Of a stretch of 33,696 nt of DNA, positions 8,252 through 18,404 are shown in pieces. The notes under the pieces were generated by a model, which made no database searches, was not told the DNA's origin, and was given only the letters and a program-made list of their open reading frames with translations. Both the position numbers and the translations under genes were made by a program. Source of the stretch: Nitrospirota bacterium (lineage in GTDB: Bacteria > Nitrospirota > Thermodesulfovibrionia > Thermodesulfovibrionales > JdFR-86); assembly GCA_016207905.1 (NCBI GenBank), contig JACQZC010000096.1, positions 1 through 33,696 on the forward strand. Reading direction: 5' to 3'. Each line of letters begins with the position of its first letter. The first letter of the stretch is position 1.

Positions 8252-8973
8252 AGTCTCTTTAATATAAGTCTCAGGGTTTCACCTATGGTCTTTGCCACCT
8301 TCATCTTGCTTTCGCCTGCCTTCTGGTCGTATCTGAGGATTAGAGGTGCCTCGCCAATTATCACAGGGTATTTTCTTATCTTTAAAAGCACATCCACCAT
8401 TGCCGAAAACCCGGGCTGGCTGATGAAGGCATCTCCATATGCATTAAACATGTCTTTTATAACCTGCGCCCTATATGCTCTGTATCCGCTTGTGTAATCC
8501 TTAACGCCTTTTATAGGGAAAAGGTTTCTAAAGATAAGGCTTGCACCAAAGCTAAGAAGCCTTCTTAGAAAAGAAACACCTATGACCCTCGAGCCCTTTC
8601 GATACCGTGAGCCTATAACAACATCATGCCCTTCCCTTATCATTCGGGTCATTGTCATTATGAGCCCCGGCGTGTGGGTGTTGTCGGCATCCATCGTAAT
8701 GATTATGTCTTTAGGGGATGCATAACCGACTGCGGATAAAAGCCCTGTCTTAAGGGTCTCTGCAAGTCCCTTGTTCTGGGGATGCTCTATCAGGGCGATG
8801 GGCATTGTTCCTTCTGCCTCCCTGACAACCCTAACAGTGCCATCTGTGCTTCCGTCATTGACAACTATGACCCTATATGGCAGGCGTGCCTCATCCATGT
8901 TTTCCCTTATTGCCTCAAGCAAAGGCAGAAGGGTTCTCTCCTCGTTATATGCTGGTAAGACTATGTATATCAT
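8248..8973 (-). CDS. GT2-family glycosyltransferase, polyprenyl-phosphate hexose synthase-like
   Basis: A 241-aa GT-A fold enzyme that probably transfers a hexose from a nucleotide sugar to polyprenyl phosphate at the inner face of the membrane. Motifs: LPAYNEERTLLPLLEAI at the start, VVNDGSTDGTV (about 37-47), DADNTHTPGLI (about 95-105, holding the metal-binding DAD) and the DYTSGYRAYR segment (about 159-168). No clear C-terminal transmembrane pair is visible, as in the short DPM1-like forms. Neighbours on both sides, YfhO-like and TMTC-like GT-C membrane proteins, would use a lipid-linked sugar, so the three may act together (inference). Confidence 0.88.
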   Translation of the reverse strand: MIYIVLPAYNEERTLLPLLEAIRENMDEARLPYRVIVVNDGSTDGTVRVVREAEGTMPIALIEHPQNKGLAETLKTGLLSAVGYASPKDIIITMDADNTHTPGLIMTMTRMIREGHDVVIGSRYRKGSRVIGVSFLRRLLSFGASLIFRNLFPIKGVKDYTSGYRAYRAQVIKDMFNAYGDAFISQPGFSAMVDVLLKIRKYPVIIGEAPLILRYDQKAGESKMKVAKTIGETLRLILKRL

Positions 8974-11560
8974 TCCTTTTTATAAGATACACGATTATAC
9001 CTATTACAATAAAGAGGCTTAATCCGATTAAAGCTACTACCTTATATGGCAGATACCTAAAAATAACCACATGCTTGCCTTCTGGCACAACCACTCCCCT
9101 TAAAATTCCATTTACCTCGTAAATCTTTGCCTCTTTACCATCTATGAATGCCCTCCACCCGGGATAATACTGGTCTGCCAAAACCATAACCCCCTTCCCT
9201 GAAAACCTTGCATCCACTGTAACACTGTTTAACCTATAATCCGTTATCGAAACCTCTCCCTTCGTGATTTCTCCTATTTCAGCCATATCACACTCATAAA
9301 CCATTGCCTGTTTTGCCGGGTTAATCTCAAGGAGGTCGAGCCTTCTTTTTATCTCTGAGAAATCCTTAACGGAAATCAACTCTCTAACAGACCACACCCT
9401 CGGAAGGTAATTCCTGTTTAGATAGAATTCATAAGCATTGGTCTCGGAAACCAATTCATAAACGGAAATCTCCTTTAGATAGGCATCGTCTTGTCCTAAG
9501 AAAAGCGGGGCATAGTCATTTAGCCTTTCTATCTTTATGTCCTTTATCTCAACGGGCTTATTTGAAAATGTGGCTATGGTGATAAGATACAGGTCTTTGT
9601 TTTTAATATGAAACACCCCATGGAATTCCTTAAACTCTTTTCTTATATGGTCAGGAATTATATGCAATATCTCCTCCGAGCTACCATCCAATAAGGGAAT
9701 AAGAAATGCAATTGTCCTGTTATCAGCTCCTCTTTGAGCCTTAACCTTAAGGGAAATCACATATGCTCCCTGGGAGAGCGGAATTGTAGTAGAAATCTCA
9801 CTGCCTCCCTTGTCGGATTCCTGAAAACTGTAATGACCTTCTGCCTTAAGCAGGGCATTTACAGGTCTCCATCCTTTAACAGAGACATCATATTTAACAG
9901 GTGTTTTATCGGCAGTCAAAATGTTATTCATGGTTAAGCCCATGTCTTTCATAACCTTTATATACTTTACTCCGAGCATTCCCATGATAATATTATTTCT
10001 CAGGTTATTGTCCCACTTGTGAGTGTAATAGCCTGAAAGCCAGAGATCTAAAAGAGAACTGTACTTTTCAAGGCTGAATGGGTCATATGCATTTATGGAG
10101 CTCATTCTGCATGTCAGGTTTGCCGATGGATTGGATGTATTTATGTCCTTAAATATATTAGCTATCCTTCCTGTCTCCAAGTCTTTTTTTAAAAAGACAC
10201 TATATGGCTCTGAGGCGCAGAGTTCTGTCTGAGAAAGCGGAATACCACTAAGTTTATTGAAGCCCGAAAGGAGAAATATCTCAAAAGATAAAAGTAAAAC
10301 AAAAAGATACTTAAATGCACGGCTCGGAAATCTCATACTTAGGAATAGCCGTTTGCTGTCATAAAATATACTGTTTAGACCAATAGCAAACAAGACAGAT
10401 ACTGCAAGGGTAAACTCAAAGAGATTCCTTCCATGTGCCCTGAACATATTATAAACAGGGACATGATACAGAACCTTATTAAGAGGGGTATCGGAGCCAA
10501 AAGAAAGAAGGAGACTTACCACTGCCACAATGCCGAAGAATTGCACATGGCTGTTTGTTCTAACTTTTTTCAAAAGAGTTATGAATGCAACCACTAAAGG
10601 CAGGATGCCGAGCAGAACAGGTGTTGCATCCTTTGGACCTATGGAATTAAATAAACTTGGAAATATCATGCTGGGCAGTGTTGTTAGATATAAATGATAG
10701 AGGGAAAAATACTCATATCCCCTATATATCTTAGTATTTTGCATCCACGATAGTCCTGAAAGCTCCATGGTCGAGATTATCTGAGGAAGGGCAATAACAA
10801 AACCTATAAGCAGTCCCAAAACACCATAGATTAAAAACCTGCCTCGGCTCTCTGCATCTTTTCTTATGAGCCAGAAAATCAAAAAGAAAGAGACGACCAT
10901 GTATGTATAAACACATATCTGCATATTGCCTGCAAAGAGCTGAACTGCCACGGTAAGTGCAATCAAAAGGCAGTACTTGAACATGGGCTTCCTTCTGAGT
11001 TTTTCATAGAAATACATGATGAGTGAGATGTAAACTGCCGAGTTTACAATTGCCGTATGGTCTTTGCCTGCAATCAGGAAACCCGAAAAAGCAAATACGA
11101 GCCCTGAAAGAAACGAAGGAAGCGTCCTTGCACCAATGAGCCTTACATAAAGGAAAGTAAAGAATCCTGCAAGGGCAAAATGCAGGATGTAACTTAGGTT
11201 ATAGGCATAGGGGGCAGAAAGAAAAAAATAAAGGATAAGGTTCAGGGGATAAAGCGCACCGTTTTGCATCTCTCCTAAAAAAGGCATCCCTGCAAACTCA
11301 TAAGGGTTCCAGAGGGGAAACTGTAGACTCTTAAGTGCATAAGAATAAAGATGCCTTATAGGATAATTAAGCTGTAAAGCATCGTTATTCGGTGCAATAA
11401 GAATCCCATCGAGAAAAACCCTGTAATGAAAAATAACAGAGACTAAAATAAACAGGACAAGATATTTCAGGTCTCCTTCAAAAAATCTTTTCAATGCCCT
11501 TCTATTAATCAGGACTGTTCTCCTTAAAAGCATGCTTGAATTTCCTGAATGATAATGCAT
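8945..11560 (-). CDS. YfhO-like polytopic membrane protein, probable GT-C glycosyltransferase
   Basis: A protein of up to 871 aa with about a dozen hydrophobic helices in the first half, a large soluble domain from about residue 470 to 825, and a last helix near the C-terminus. The first loop contains APNNDALQLNYP and the segment PLWNPYEFAGMPFLGE, typical of the YfhO family, whose known members help glycosylate lipoteichoic acid in Gram-positives. The soluble part ends with a beta-rich stretch (DQYYPGWRAFIDGKE) that is also family-typical. The start is uncertain: the open frame overlaps the upstream TMTC-like gene by 56 bases, and later starts (ATG at 11533 or TTG near 11494) are possible. 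The overlap of 29 bases with the downstream GT2 suggests coupled translation. Confidence 0.85.
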   Translation of the reverse strand: MHYHSGNSSMLLRRTVLINRRALKRFFEGDLKYLVLFILVSVIFHYRVFLDGILIAPNNDALQLNYPIRHLYSYALKSLQFPLWNPYEFAGMPFLGEMQNGALYPLNLILYFFLSAPYAYNLSYILHFALAGFFTFLYVRLIGARTLPSFLSGLVFAFSGFLIAGKDHTAIVNSAVYISLIMYFYEKLRRKPMFKYCLLIALTVAVQLFAGNMQICVYTYMVVSFFLIFWLIRKDAESRGRFLIYGVLGLLIGFVIALPQIISTMELSGLSWMQNTKIYRGYEYFSLYHLYLTTLPSMIFPSLFNSIGPKDATPVLLGILPLVVAFITLLKKVRTNSHVQFFGIVAVVSLLLSFGSDTPLNKVLYHVPVYNMFRAHGRNLFEFTLAVSVLFAIGLNSIFYDSKRLFLSMRFPSRAFKYLFVLLLSFEIFLLSGFNKLSGIPLSQTELCASEPYSVFLKKDLETGRIANIFKDINTSNPSANLTCRMSSINAYDPFSLEKYSSLLDLWLSGYYTHKWDNNLRNNIIMGMLGVKYIKVMKDMGLTMNNILTADKTPVKYDVSVKGWRPVNALLKAEGHYSFQESDKGGSEISTTIPLSQGAYVISLKVKAQRGADNRTIAFLIPLLDGSSEEILHIIPDHIRKEFKEFHGVFHIKNKDLYLITIATFSNKPVEIKDIKIERLNDYAPLFLGQDDAYLKEISVYELVSETNAYEFYLNRNYLPRVWSVRELISVKDFSEIKRRLDLLEINPAKQAMVYECDMAEIGEITKGEVSITDYRLNSVTVDARFSGKGVMVLADQYYPGWRAFIDGKEAKIYEVNGILRGVVVPEGKHVVIFRYLPYKVVALIGLSLFIVIGIIVYLIKRNDIHSLTSI

Positions 11561-13106
11561 CTAATTTAATTGCGCTACTCAATGCCTGATTATAACTCTT
11601 TTGTGCCTTTTCATAATCACCCATTGCCTCATAAGACTTACCGTAAAGATAATTAACTTCAAATATATCCTCTTTCTTGGGATGAGTTATCTCCCCCAAA
11701 AGTCTTAATGCCTCATTCGGATTATTAAGCTCTATGGCACGCAGTGCCTCGAAGACCCTATAATTTATTCCGTATAATGGGTCCATCTCCTCTGCTACGG
11801 CAAGGGACCTGAATGCCTCCTCATACCTTGCCATATAGAAATATTCTCTTCCCAGGCGGAAGTGAGCAGAAGCCCTGTCAGGAGAAACCCTGACGCTTGA
11901 AAGAAAAAGTGTCTCATTGTCTTTCCAATCGAAGTTTCGATTGTAAGAGATAAACATAAAACCCGAAATAATAAGACCAAAGGCAATGGGCAATCCCCAC
12001 CTGAGTGTCTTTTGCATCTCTATGCCCTTTTGAATAAGAAGTCCTATTGCAAGGCAAAAACCAAGAGACGGTAAAAAAAGATACCTCTCTGCTATTACAA
12101 TACCTGTAGGAATCAAGCCAATAGCAGGAATTATGCTTATCATAAACCATGCACCCGAAAAAGACAAAACAGGTCTTGCCTTTCTCACGAGATAAATTAA
12201 ATACAGCATTACTGCTACCCCAATGATCGAAAATATCACCTTAAGCTCGAAAAGGCTCCTTGAAATAGAAAACCTCTGAAAAACATCGAGCGGATAGGGA
12301 ACAAAAAGAAGTTTGAGATAATAAAAAACCGCTCTGAAAGAAGAATAGACTCTGAATTCATAACCGCTTCCAAATGAGTACTCGGTTTTAAACACCCCTG
12401 TTTCCTTAAGAACCATTATTTCAACAAGAGAAATAATTGCCCCTATAAAAAGATACGGCATAACCCTGATGAGCTTTCTCTGTATGCCTTCCTCGGCATA
12501 AGTTAGAGAATCTATAAGAAATATCGTCAGAGGTAAAAAAACCACTGTTGACTTGGAAAGTAAAGACAGGGCAAACATCGCTATGGAGCCTGAATAAAAC
12601 AAGAGCCTTCCTTTATCTTTATAAAGGATAAACCCATAAAGACTTAGGAAAAAGAAAATCCCTGACACAAGGTCTTTTCTCTGAGAAATGCCTGAAACCA
12701 CCTCCACATGCACAGGGTGAACTGCAAAAACTGCTGTTGATAAAAACGCAATAGCCATGTGAGAAGAATCCCGAAACTTCGGGACTGTAATCACCCCCAG
12801 TAAGAAGAAATAAATCAGGATGCATACTACTATATAGTAGATGAGATTAGACAGATGATACCCAAATGGATTAAGTCCCCATATCTCGTAGTCTATGCAA
12901 TATGTGAGGTCCCTTACAGGTAGGTATTCAAGCCCATTAGTAGCAGAGCTAAAGACTTCCTTAATGTTTTTCATGCTGATGCCATGTAAAGAGGTGTTGT
13001 CAACAATCAAAGAGCCATCATCAAGTGCAAAACCATTTCTCAGGGAGTTTGAATATGCAATGAGGATAATGCCTATTATTGCTATCAGATGAATAGTTTT
13101 GTTCAT
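11505..13106 (-). CDS. TMTC-like membrane protein with C-terminal TPR repeats
   Basis: A 533-aa membrane protein resembling TMTC/PMT-type O-mannosyltransferases: about ten hydrophobic helices, then TPR repeats from about residue 410. The first periplasmic loop carries the paired aspartates (NGFALDDGSLIVDN) where GT-C enzymes hold a catalytic acid, and the IIPAIGLIPTG and AERYLFLPSLGF segments are typical of bacterial members. It probably glycosylates proteins or a polymer using a lipid-linked sugar; the substrate is unknown. It overlaps the end of uvrC by four bases. A related partial gene lies at the right edge of the window (32724-33696), so the genome has at least two paralogues. Confidence 0.85.
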   Translation of the reverse strand: MNKTIHLIAIIGIILIAYSNSLRNGFALDDGSLIVDNTSLHGISMKNIKEVFSSATNGLEYLPVRDLTYCIDYEIWGLNPFGYHLSNLIYYIVVCILIYFFLLGVITVPKFRDSSHMAIAFLSTAVFAVHPVHVEVVSGISQRKDLVSGIFFFLSLYGFILYKDKGRLLFYSGSIAMFALSLLSKSTVVFLPLTIFLIDSLTYAEEGIQRKLIRVMPYLFIGAIISLVEIMVLKETGVFKTEYSFGSGYEFRVYSSFRAVFYYLKLLFVPYPLDVFQRFSISRSLFELKVIFSIIGVAVMLYLIYLVRKARPVLSFSGAWFMISIIPAIGLIPTGIVIAERYLFLPSLGFCLAIGLLIQKGIEMQKTLRWGLPIAFGLIISGFMFISYNRNFDWKDNETLFLSSVRVSPDRASAHFRLGREYFYMARYEEAFRSLAVAEEMDPLYGINYRVFEALRAIELNNPNEALRLLGEITHPKKEDIFEVNYLYGKSYEAMGDYEKAQKSYNQALSSAIKLDALSFRKFKHAFKENSPD

Positions 13107-14890
13107 CGGAAACCCTCCTTAACGGCTTGCGCCACTTTTCGGTTCATCCCCGGGACTTTTAGAATCTCTTCTATATCTGCCCTTCTTATTGCATCGATAG
13201 AGCCAAAGTGTCTGAGAAGAGAAAGCCTTCTTTTTTTACCAATGCCTTTTACCTTTTCGAGGGATGACTCCATCAGCCTTTTCGAGCGAAGCCTTCTATG
13301 AAAGCTAACTGCAAACCTGTGTGCCTCATCCCTGATTCTCTTAAGAAGAAGCGAGGAAGGGGTTTTGTCTTCAAGGTCTAAAGGTGTCTCCGATAAAAGG
13401 GTAAAAGCCCTGTCAGGATTTTTAGCAACCGCTAAAAGTGCTGTGTCCTTTGCATTCACACCCAATGCCTGATAAGCCGCATCGAGCTGTCCTTTTCCGC
13501 CATCTATCACTATAAGGTCAGGCAATTGTATCCCGATGCTTCGGGATTCCATGTCTTTTAAAAAAACTCTTCTAACAGTCTCTTCTACCATTGCACAGTC
13601 ATCAATGCCTAAGACAGTCTTGATTTTTAAGTGACGATACATGTCCTTATTAAAGTATCCATCCGACCAGTAAACAAAGGCACCAACAGAGTCGGTGCCT
13701 GAGACAGTGGAGACATCGAATGCACCTATGGAATGAGGAACTGATTTTATGCCTAATTTTTTTGTTAGCTCCTCAAGAACAGTAACACTGCCTTTTTTGC
13801 TTTTTAATTTAAGCCTTGCATTTTCCTCTGCCATCTTGAGGAGCTCAAGCCTTCTACCTTTCTTTGTAAGGACAATCTTTACCTTTCCGCCCCGTTTTTG
13901 TGAAAGCCATCTTAAAAGTGGCATCTGACCTTCGGGCTTTATACCGACAACTATCAGAGGAGGAATCAGAAGCTCCTTTGAATAAAAGCCCTGAAGAAAG
14001 CTATGATAAAGCTTTTTAGGGGGCATCTTAGAGACATGCCTAAGATAGAAATCCCTTGAACCGAGCATGACACCGTTTCTTATGAAAAACACCTGAAACA
14101 CCGAATCTTTGTTTTCCGTATAAGAGCCAATGACATCCATGTCCCCAAGCTCGGGAGATACAACCTTCTGCGATTCCCAGACCCTTTTAAGGCTGTTTAG
14201 CCTGTCTCTTATCCTTCCTGCATCCTCGTATCTCATCTCATCGGATAGCACTTGCATCTTCCTTTCAAGCCCTTTAATCAGCTCTTTTCTTTCTCCCTTA
14301 AGAAAAAGTGTAACCTCATCCACTGCCTTCATATACTCCTGCCTGCTTATATAGCCTGCACATGGTGCAGGGCACCTTCCCATCTGGTATTGGATGCAGG
14401 GCCTCATGGGTTTATCTAATTTATATCTACATGGTCTGATATTGAAGTTTCTTCTTATGAAAGAAAGTGCGGTCCACATACTGCCTGAAGGCACATAAGG
14501 GCCAAAGTATAAAGAGCCGTCTTTTTTAATCTTTCTAACTACCTCGAGTGTTGGCCACTCCTCTTTGAGTCTCAGTTTTATATATGGGTAGTTTTTGTCG
14601 TCCCTCAATACGATGTTGAACTTGGGCTTATACTGTTTTATGAGGTTTGCCTCGAGCACAAATGCCTCAAGCTCATTGGCAGTGACTATGAAGGAGAAGT
14701 TTTTAACCCCCCCCATCATAGCAGTCTTTCTTATATCGAGCCCTCTAAAATAACTCTTCAGACGGTTTCTGAGATTCTTAGCCTTGCCAACATAAATGAC
14801 CCTTTCTTTTGTGCTTTTAAATGTATATACGCCGGGCTTTTGGGGAACGGATGCGAGTCTTTCAATGACCGACTCCTTAACAGAGGACAT
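13103..14890 (-). CDS. uvrC: Excinuclease ABC subunit C
   Basis: UvrC makes both incisions in nucleotide excision repair. The 595-aa protein has the GIY-YIG nuclease at the start (KPGVYTFKST...IYVGKAKNLRNRL, residues about 17-45), the UvrB-binding UVR motif (about 200-235, with MRYEDAGRIRDRL), the RNase-H-like C-terminal nuclease (GAFDVSTVSGTDSVGAFV and LIVIDGGKGQLDAA) and two helix-hairpin-helix motifs at the end (VKGIGKKRR and VPGMNRKVA). It is complete and normal in length. It starts three bases after the murA stop codon and shares a transcript with it. Confidence 0.97.
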   Translation of the reverse strand: MSSVKESVIERLASVPQKPGVYTFKSTKERVIYVGKAKNLRNRLKSYFRGLDIRKTAMMGGVKNFSFIVTANELEAFVLEANLIKQYKPKFNIVLRDDKNYPYIKLRLKEEWPTLEVVRKIKKDGSLYFGPYVPSGSMWTALSFIRRNFNIRPCRYKLDKPMRPCIQYQMGRCPAPCAGYISRQEYMKAVDEVTLFLKGERKELIKGLERKMQVLSDEMRYEDAGRIRDRLNSLKRVWESQKVVSPELGDMDVIGSYTENKDSVFQVFFIRNGVMLGSRDFYLRHVSKMPPKKLYHSFLQGFYSKELLIPPLIVVGIKPEGQMPLLRWLSQKRGGKVKIVLTKKGRRLELLKMAEENARLKLKSKKGSVTVLEELTKKLGIKSVPHSIGAFDVSTVSGTDSVGAFVYWSDGYFNKDMYRHLKIKTVLGIDDCAMVEETVRRVFLKDMESRSIGIQLPDLIVIDGGKGQLDAAYQALGVNAKDTALLAVAKNPDRAFTLLSETPLDLEDKTPSSLLLKRIRDEAHRFAVSFHRRLRSKRLMESSLEKVKGIGKKRRLSLLRHFGSIDAIRRADIEEILKVPGMNRKVAQAVKEGFR

Positions 14891-14892
14891 CT

Positions 14893-16149
14893 TTATTTTA
14901 CCCGCTTAAGGACTGCGCCCAAGGCTCTGAGCTTATGCTCTATTGCCTCGTATCCCCTGTCAAGATGATATAGCCTATGGATAGTGGTTTTGCCTTTTCC
15001 TACGAGTGCGGCAACTATCAAGGAGGCAGATGCCCTGAGGTCAGAGCTCATCACCTCAACACCCCTAAGCTCCTTAACGCCCTTAACAGTAGCCACGCCT
15101 CCTTGAACACTTATATCAGCACCCATCCTTATCAGCTCCGAGGCATGCATAAACCTGTTTTCGAATATCGTCTCCGTAATAATGCTCGTGCCGCTTGCAA
15201 TACACATTAAAGCCATGAACTGTGCTTGCATGTCAGTGGGAAAACCAGGATAAGGAATGGTCAGTATATCCTTTGAGATGGGTCTTTGACCGGCTTTAAC
15301 CCTAAGCCCCTCAGGGAGTTTTTCAAAAGATATGGATGTCTCTTTCAGTTTCGATATAACTGCATCCATATGCTCGGACATACATCCCTTTAGGAGTATA
15401 TTGCCTCTTGTAATGCCTGCTATGGTCATAAATGTGCCTGCCTCTATCCTGTCAGGGATAACCTTATGGTCAAATGGCTTAAGCTCATCGACACCCTGTA
15501 TCTCGATGGTGCTTTCTCCAGCACCCTTAATCTTTGCGCCCATGGATATGAGGAGATTTGCAAGGTCTACGACCTCTGGCTCTCTTGCCGCATTTTCTAT
15601 TAAGGTAGTACCCTTTGCCAAAGAGCCTGCCATCATCACATTTTCCGTGCCGGTTACGGTTGGTATATCAAAATAAACAGTTGCTCCTTTGAGTCTCTTT
15701 GCCTTTGCGGTTATGTAACCTCCTTCAAGTTCAATATCAGCACCCATTTTTTCAAGCCCTGTTATGTGTAGATTAATCGGCCTTGCACCAATAGCACAGC
15801 CCCCTGGAAGGGAGACCCTTGCCCTGCCAAATCGGGCAATCAGAGGACCGAGCACCAAAACCGATGCACGCATTGTCTTTACAAGCTCATAAGGTGCCTC
15901 GTAATTATTTATATGGGTTGTGTCTATTTCGATTTCCGAGGTGGATTTATCGTGTTTAACCCCTGCGCCCATGTTCTCGATGAGTCTTTCCATCGTCTTT
16001 ACATCCATGAGGTCAGGAACCCTTTTTAGAGTGCTTTTGCCTTGGCTAAGAAGGGATGCCGATATGGCAGGCAAAGAGGCATTCTTTGAGCCACTTATTT
16101 CAACCTCCCCTTTTAGCCTTACACCACCTGTTATAACTAATTTATCCAT
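14893..16149 (-). CDS. murA: UDP-N-acetylglucosamine 1-carboxyvinyltransferase
   Basis: MurA catalyses the first committed step of peptidoglycan synthesis, adding enolpyruvate from PEP to UDP-GlcNAc. The 418-aa protein starts MDKLVITGGVRLKGEVEISGSKN, split as MDKLVITGGV and RLKGEVEISGSKN, with the substrate-binding K and N. The catalytic loop reads LPGGCAIGARPI with the nucleophilic cysteine intact, so it should be sensitive to fosfomycin. The promoter TTGTCT, 18-bp spacer and TATTAT ends five bases before the ATG, with no room for a Shine-Dalgarno, which suggests a leaderless message. It heads the murA-uvrC-TMTC-YfhO-GT2-wecB operon. Confidence 0.97.
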   Translation of the reverse strand: MDKLVITGGVRLKGEVEISGSKNASLPAISASLLSQGKSTLKRVPDLMDVKTMERLIENMGAGVKHDKSTSEIEIDTTHINNYEAPYELVKTMRASVLVLGPLIARFGRARVSLPGGCAIGARPINLHITGLEKMGADIELEGGYITAKAKRLKGATVYFDIPTVTGTENVMMAGSLAKGTTLIENAAREPEVVDLANLLISMGAKIKGAGESTIEIQGVDELKPFDHKVIPDRIEAGTFMTIAGITRGNILLKGCMSEHMDAVISKLKETSISFEKLPEGLRVKAGQRPISKDILTIPYPGFPTDMQAQFMALMCIASGTSIITETIFENRFMHASELIRMGADISVQGGVATVKGVKELRGVEVMSSDLRASASLIVAALVGKGKTTIHRLYHLDRGYEAIEHKLRALGAVLKRVK

Positions 16150-16154
16150 ATTGA

Positions 16155-16184
16155 ATAATACCTGATTGTGTAGAAATGAGACAA
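16155..16184 (-). promoter_or_regulatory. murA operon promoter
   Basis: On the minus strand TTGTCT (16179-16184), an 18-bp spacer and TATTAT (16155-16160), then five bases (TCAAT) and the murA ATG at 16149. It sits just beyond the hppA terminator, so it marks the start of a new transcription unit. Confidence 0.6.
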
Positions 16185-16189
16185 GCTAC

Positions 16190-16228
16190 CTAAAGACAAA
16201 AAAGGGGATGGCTAAAGCCATCCCCTTT
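16190..16228 (-). terminator. Intrinsic terminator after hppA
   Basis: A perfect 12-bp stem (AAAGGGGATGGC / GCCATCCCCTTT, 16201-16228) with a four-base loop, followed on the minus strand by a T-rich run (TTTTTTGTCTTT). It ends the qmoC-CBS-hppA unit. It is the strongest terminator seen in the window. Confidence 0.92.
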
Positions 16229-16243
16229 AGATATTCAAACGCT

Positions 16244-18367
16244 CTATAGCAGTGGAACAATCAGAAGGGCAACTATGTTTATGACCTTAATCATGGGGTT
16301 GATAGCAGGCCCTGCTGTGTCCTTATATGGGTCGCCAACCGTGTCGCCTGTGACAGAGGCTTTGTGAGCTTCGCTCTTTTTCTTATGAACAACGCCTTTA
16401 TCGTCGGTAACGCCATCTTCAAAGGATTTCTTGGCATTATCCCATGCACCACCGCCTGATGTCATGGCAATAGCTTGGAAAAGACCTGTGAGTATCGAGC
16501 CTATCAGCACTCCGCCCAGTGCCTTGGCACCTGCTCCTGGAGCCATAGCCCCGAAACCAAAAGCAACGATTACAGGAACAACCACAGGCAGAAGCGCAGG
16601 TAGCATCATCTCCTTGATTGCGGACTTTGTGACGATGTCAACGCACTTGCCATACTGCGGTTTTGCCTTGTATTCCATGATGCCTGGAATCTCTCGGAAC
16701 TGCCTTCTGACCTCATCGACAACACCGCCTGCTGCTTTACCGACTGCGAGCATCAGTCTGCCGCCATAGTAGTAAGGAATCAGTCCGCCGATAAAGAGAC
16801 CTGCGATGATATAAGGGTCAGAGAGGTCAAATGTAACACCGCTCATCTTCTTAGAGAGCTCGCGCGCATACTCGGCAAAGAGCACGAGGGCGGCAAGAGC
16901 CGCTGAACCGATGGCATAGCCTTTGGTAACTGCCTTTGTTGTGTTTCCGACTGCATCGAGGGGGTCCGTGATATCCCTGACCGAAGATGGAAGTTCCGCC
17001 ATTTCGGCAATACCGCCTGCGTTGTCCGTGATAGGTCCATATGAGTCAATGGCTACAACGATACCGGTCATGGAAAGCATAGATACAGCCGAAAGGGCTA
17101 TTGCGAAGAGACCGACTCCTACATTACCGGCAAAACCTCCGCCAAGAGAAAACGCTGTCAAAATCGCCGTAACGATAACAATGGCAGGAAGTGCTGTTGC
17201 CTCCATGCTCATGGCAAGCCCGGCAATAACATTCGTGCCGTGACCGGTAAGACTGGCCTTGGCAATAGTCTTTACCGGCCTATATTCCTTGGCAGTATAA
17301 TACTCCGTAATCCAGACGATGAGACCGGTTAGGGCAAGTCCTACAAAGGCGGTAAGGAAGATGGACATGGCGCTGATGTCCCATGTTTTCACTACTTCAA
17401 CACCGCCTTCCATCAACTTATAATTCAATACATCGGGGATCTGAAGGAATTTGACTGCGACAAAATAGAAGGCTATTGCAGCAAGCACCCCAGAGGCCGC
17501 AAGCCCCTTATAAAGGGCGCCCATTATGTACTGGCTCTTCCCGAGCTTCACAAAGAAAGTGCCTATAATAGAGGCAATTATGGAGACGCCGCCTAACAAA
17601 AGCGGGAACATGACCCATGGGCTCTCCGCGCCAAACACGGACTTTGCAAGGAGCATTGCGGCAACTAATGTAACAGTATATGTCTCATAAAGGTCTGCTG
17701 CCATACCTGCACAGTCTCCAACATTATCTCCAACATTGTCTGCTATAACAGCAGGATTCCGCGGGTCATCCTCAGGTATTCCTGCCTCTACCTTTCCAAC
17801 TAAGTCTGCACCGACATCAGCCGCCTTCGTGTAAATGCCTCCTGCTATTCGGGCAAACACGCTCATAAGCGAGCAACCAAAGCCGAGTCCCACCAATGCG
17901 TGGAATGCCTGCTCTCCAGCCATCTGCTTGGCAATTGCGAAGTACCCTGCCAATCCGATGATGCCCAGACCGACAACCATTATGCCTGTCACAGAGCCGC
18001 CTTTAAAGGAAAGGGTGAGGGCGTTCTGAAGCCCCTTGGACGCGGCCTGAGTTGTGCGGACATTGGCGCGAACCGTAACCCACATGCCGACAAAACCGGC
18101 AAGGGCAGAGCCAACCGTACCTATCACGAAGCCAATCGCTGTCCAACGCCCAAGGAAGTATGCGAGAATCCCAATAAGGACTACTGCAACCATTGCTACG
18201 GTCTTGTACTCTCTCGCAAGAAACGCATATGCGCCTTCCTTCACCGCATTGGAAATCTCTTGCATGCGCTCACTACCTGGGTCCTGCTTGGATACCCAAC
18301 CTGCGGTGATGAGTGCATATGCAACACCCACTGCACCACAGATTAAAGCAAATAGAATAATACTCAT
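16244..18367 (-). CDS. hppA: Membrane-bound proton-translocating pyrophosphatase, K+-independent type
   Basis: A 707-aa integral membrane pump with about 16 helices that couples pyrophosphate hydrolysis to ion transport. The active-site signature is intact: [19 protein letters not shown] (about 176-194), [19 protein letters not shown] (201-218) and [14 protein letters not shown] near the end. The motif GNTTKA (474-479) has lysine (K478) where K+-dependent enzymes have alanine, which marks the K+-independent, H+-pumping class. The start is preceded by TAAGGAGGTTAGCG. It is third in the unit qmoC-CBS-hppA and is followed by a strong terminator. Such pumps save energy in anaerobes that make pyrophosphate, for example when sulfate is activated, which fits the neighbouring qmoC. 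Confidence 0.96.
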   Translation of the reverse strand: MSIILFALICGAVGVAYALITAGWVSKQDPGSERMQEISNAVKEGAYAFLAREYKTVAMVAVVLIGILAYFLGRWTAIGFVIGTVGSALAGFVGMWVTVRANVRTTQAASKGLQNALTLSFKGGSVTGIMVVGLGIIGLAGYFAIAKQMAGEQAFHALVGLGFGCSLMSVFARIAGGIYTKAADVGADLVGKVEAGIPEDDPRNPAVIADNVGDNVGDCAGMAADLYETYTVTLVAAMLLAKSVFGAESPWVMFPLLLGGVSIIASIIGTFFVKLGKSQYIMGALYKGLAASGVLAAIAFYFVAVKFLQIPDVLNYKLMEGGVEVVKTWDISAMSIFLTAFVGLALTGLIVWITEYYTAKEYRPVKTIAKASLTGHGTNVIAGLAMSMEATALPAIVIVTAILTAFSLGGGFAGNVGVGLFAIALSAVSMLSMTGIVVAIDSYGPITDNAGGIAEMAELPSSVRDITDPLDAVGNTTKAVTKGYAIGSAALAALVLFAEYARELSKKMSGVTFDLSDPYIIAGLFIGGLIPYYYGGRLMLAVGKAAGGVVDEVRRQFREIPGIMEYKAKPQYGKCVDIVTKSAIKEMMLPALLPVVVPVIVAFGFGAMAPGAGAKALGGVLIGSILTGLFQAIAMTSGGGAWDNAKKSFEDGVTDDKGVVHKKKSEAHKASVTGDTVGDPYKDTAGPAINPMIKVINIVALLIVPLL

Positions 18368-18404
18368 CGCTAACCTCCTTACTTAAATTTAGTTTTTACT
18401 CCCA

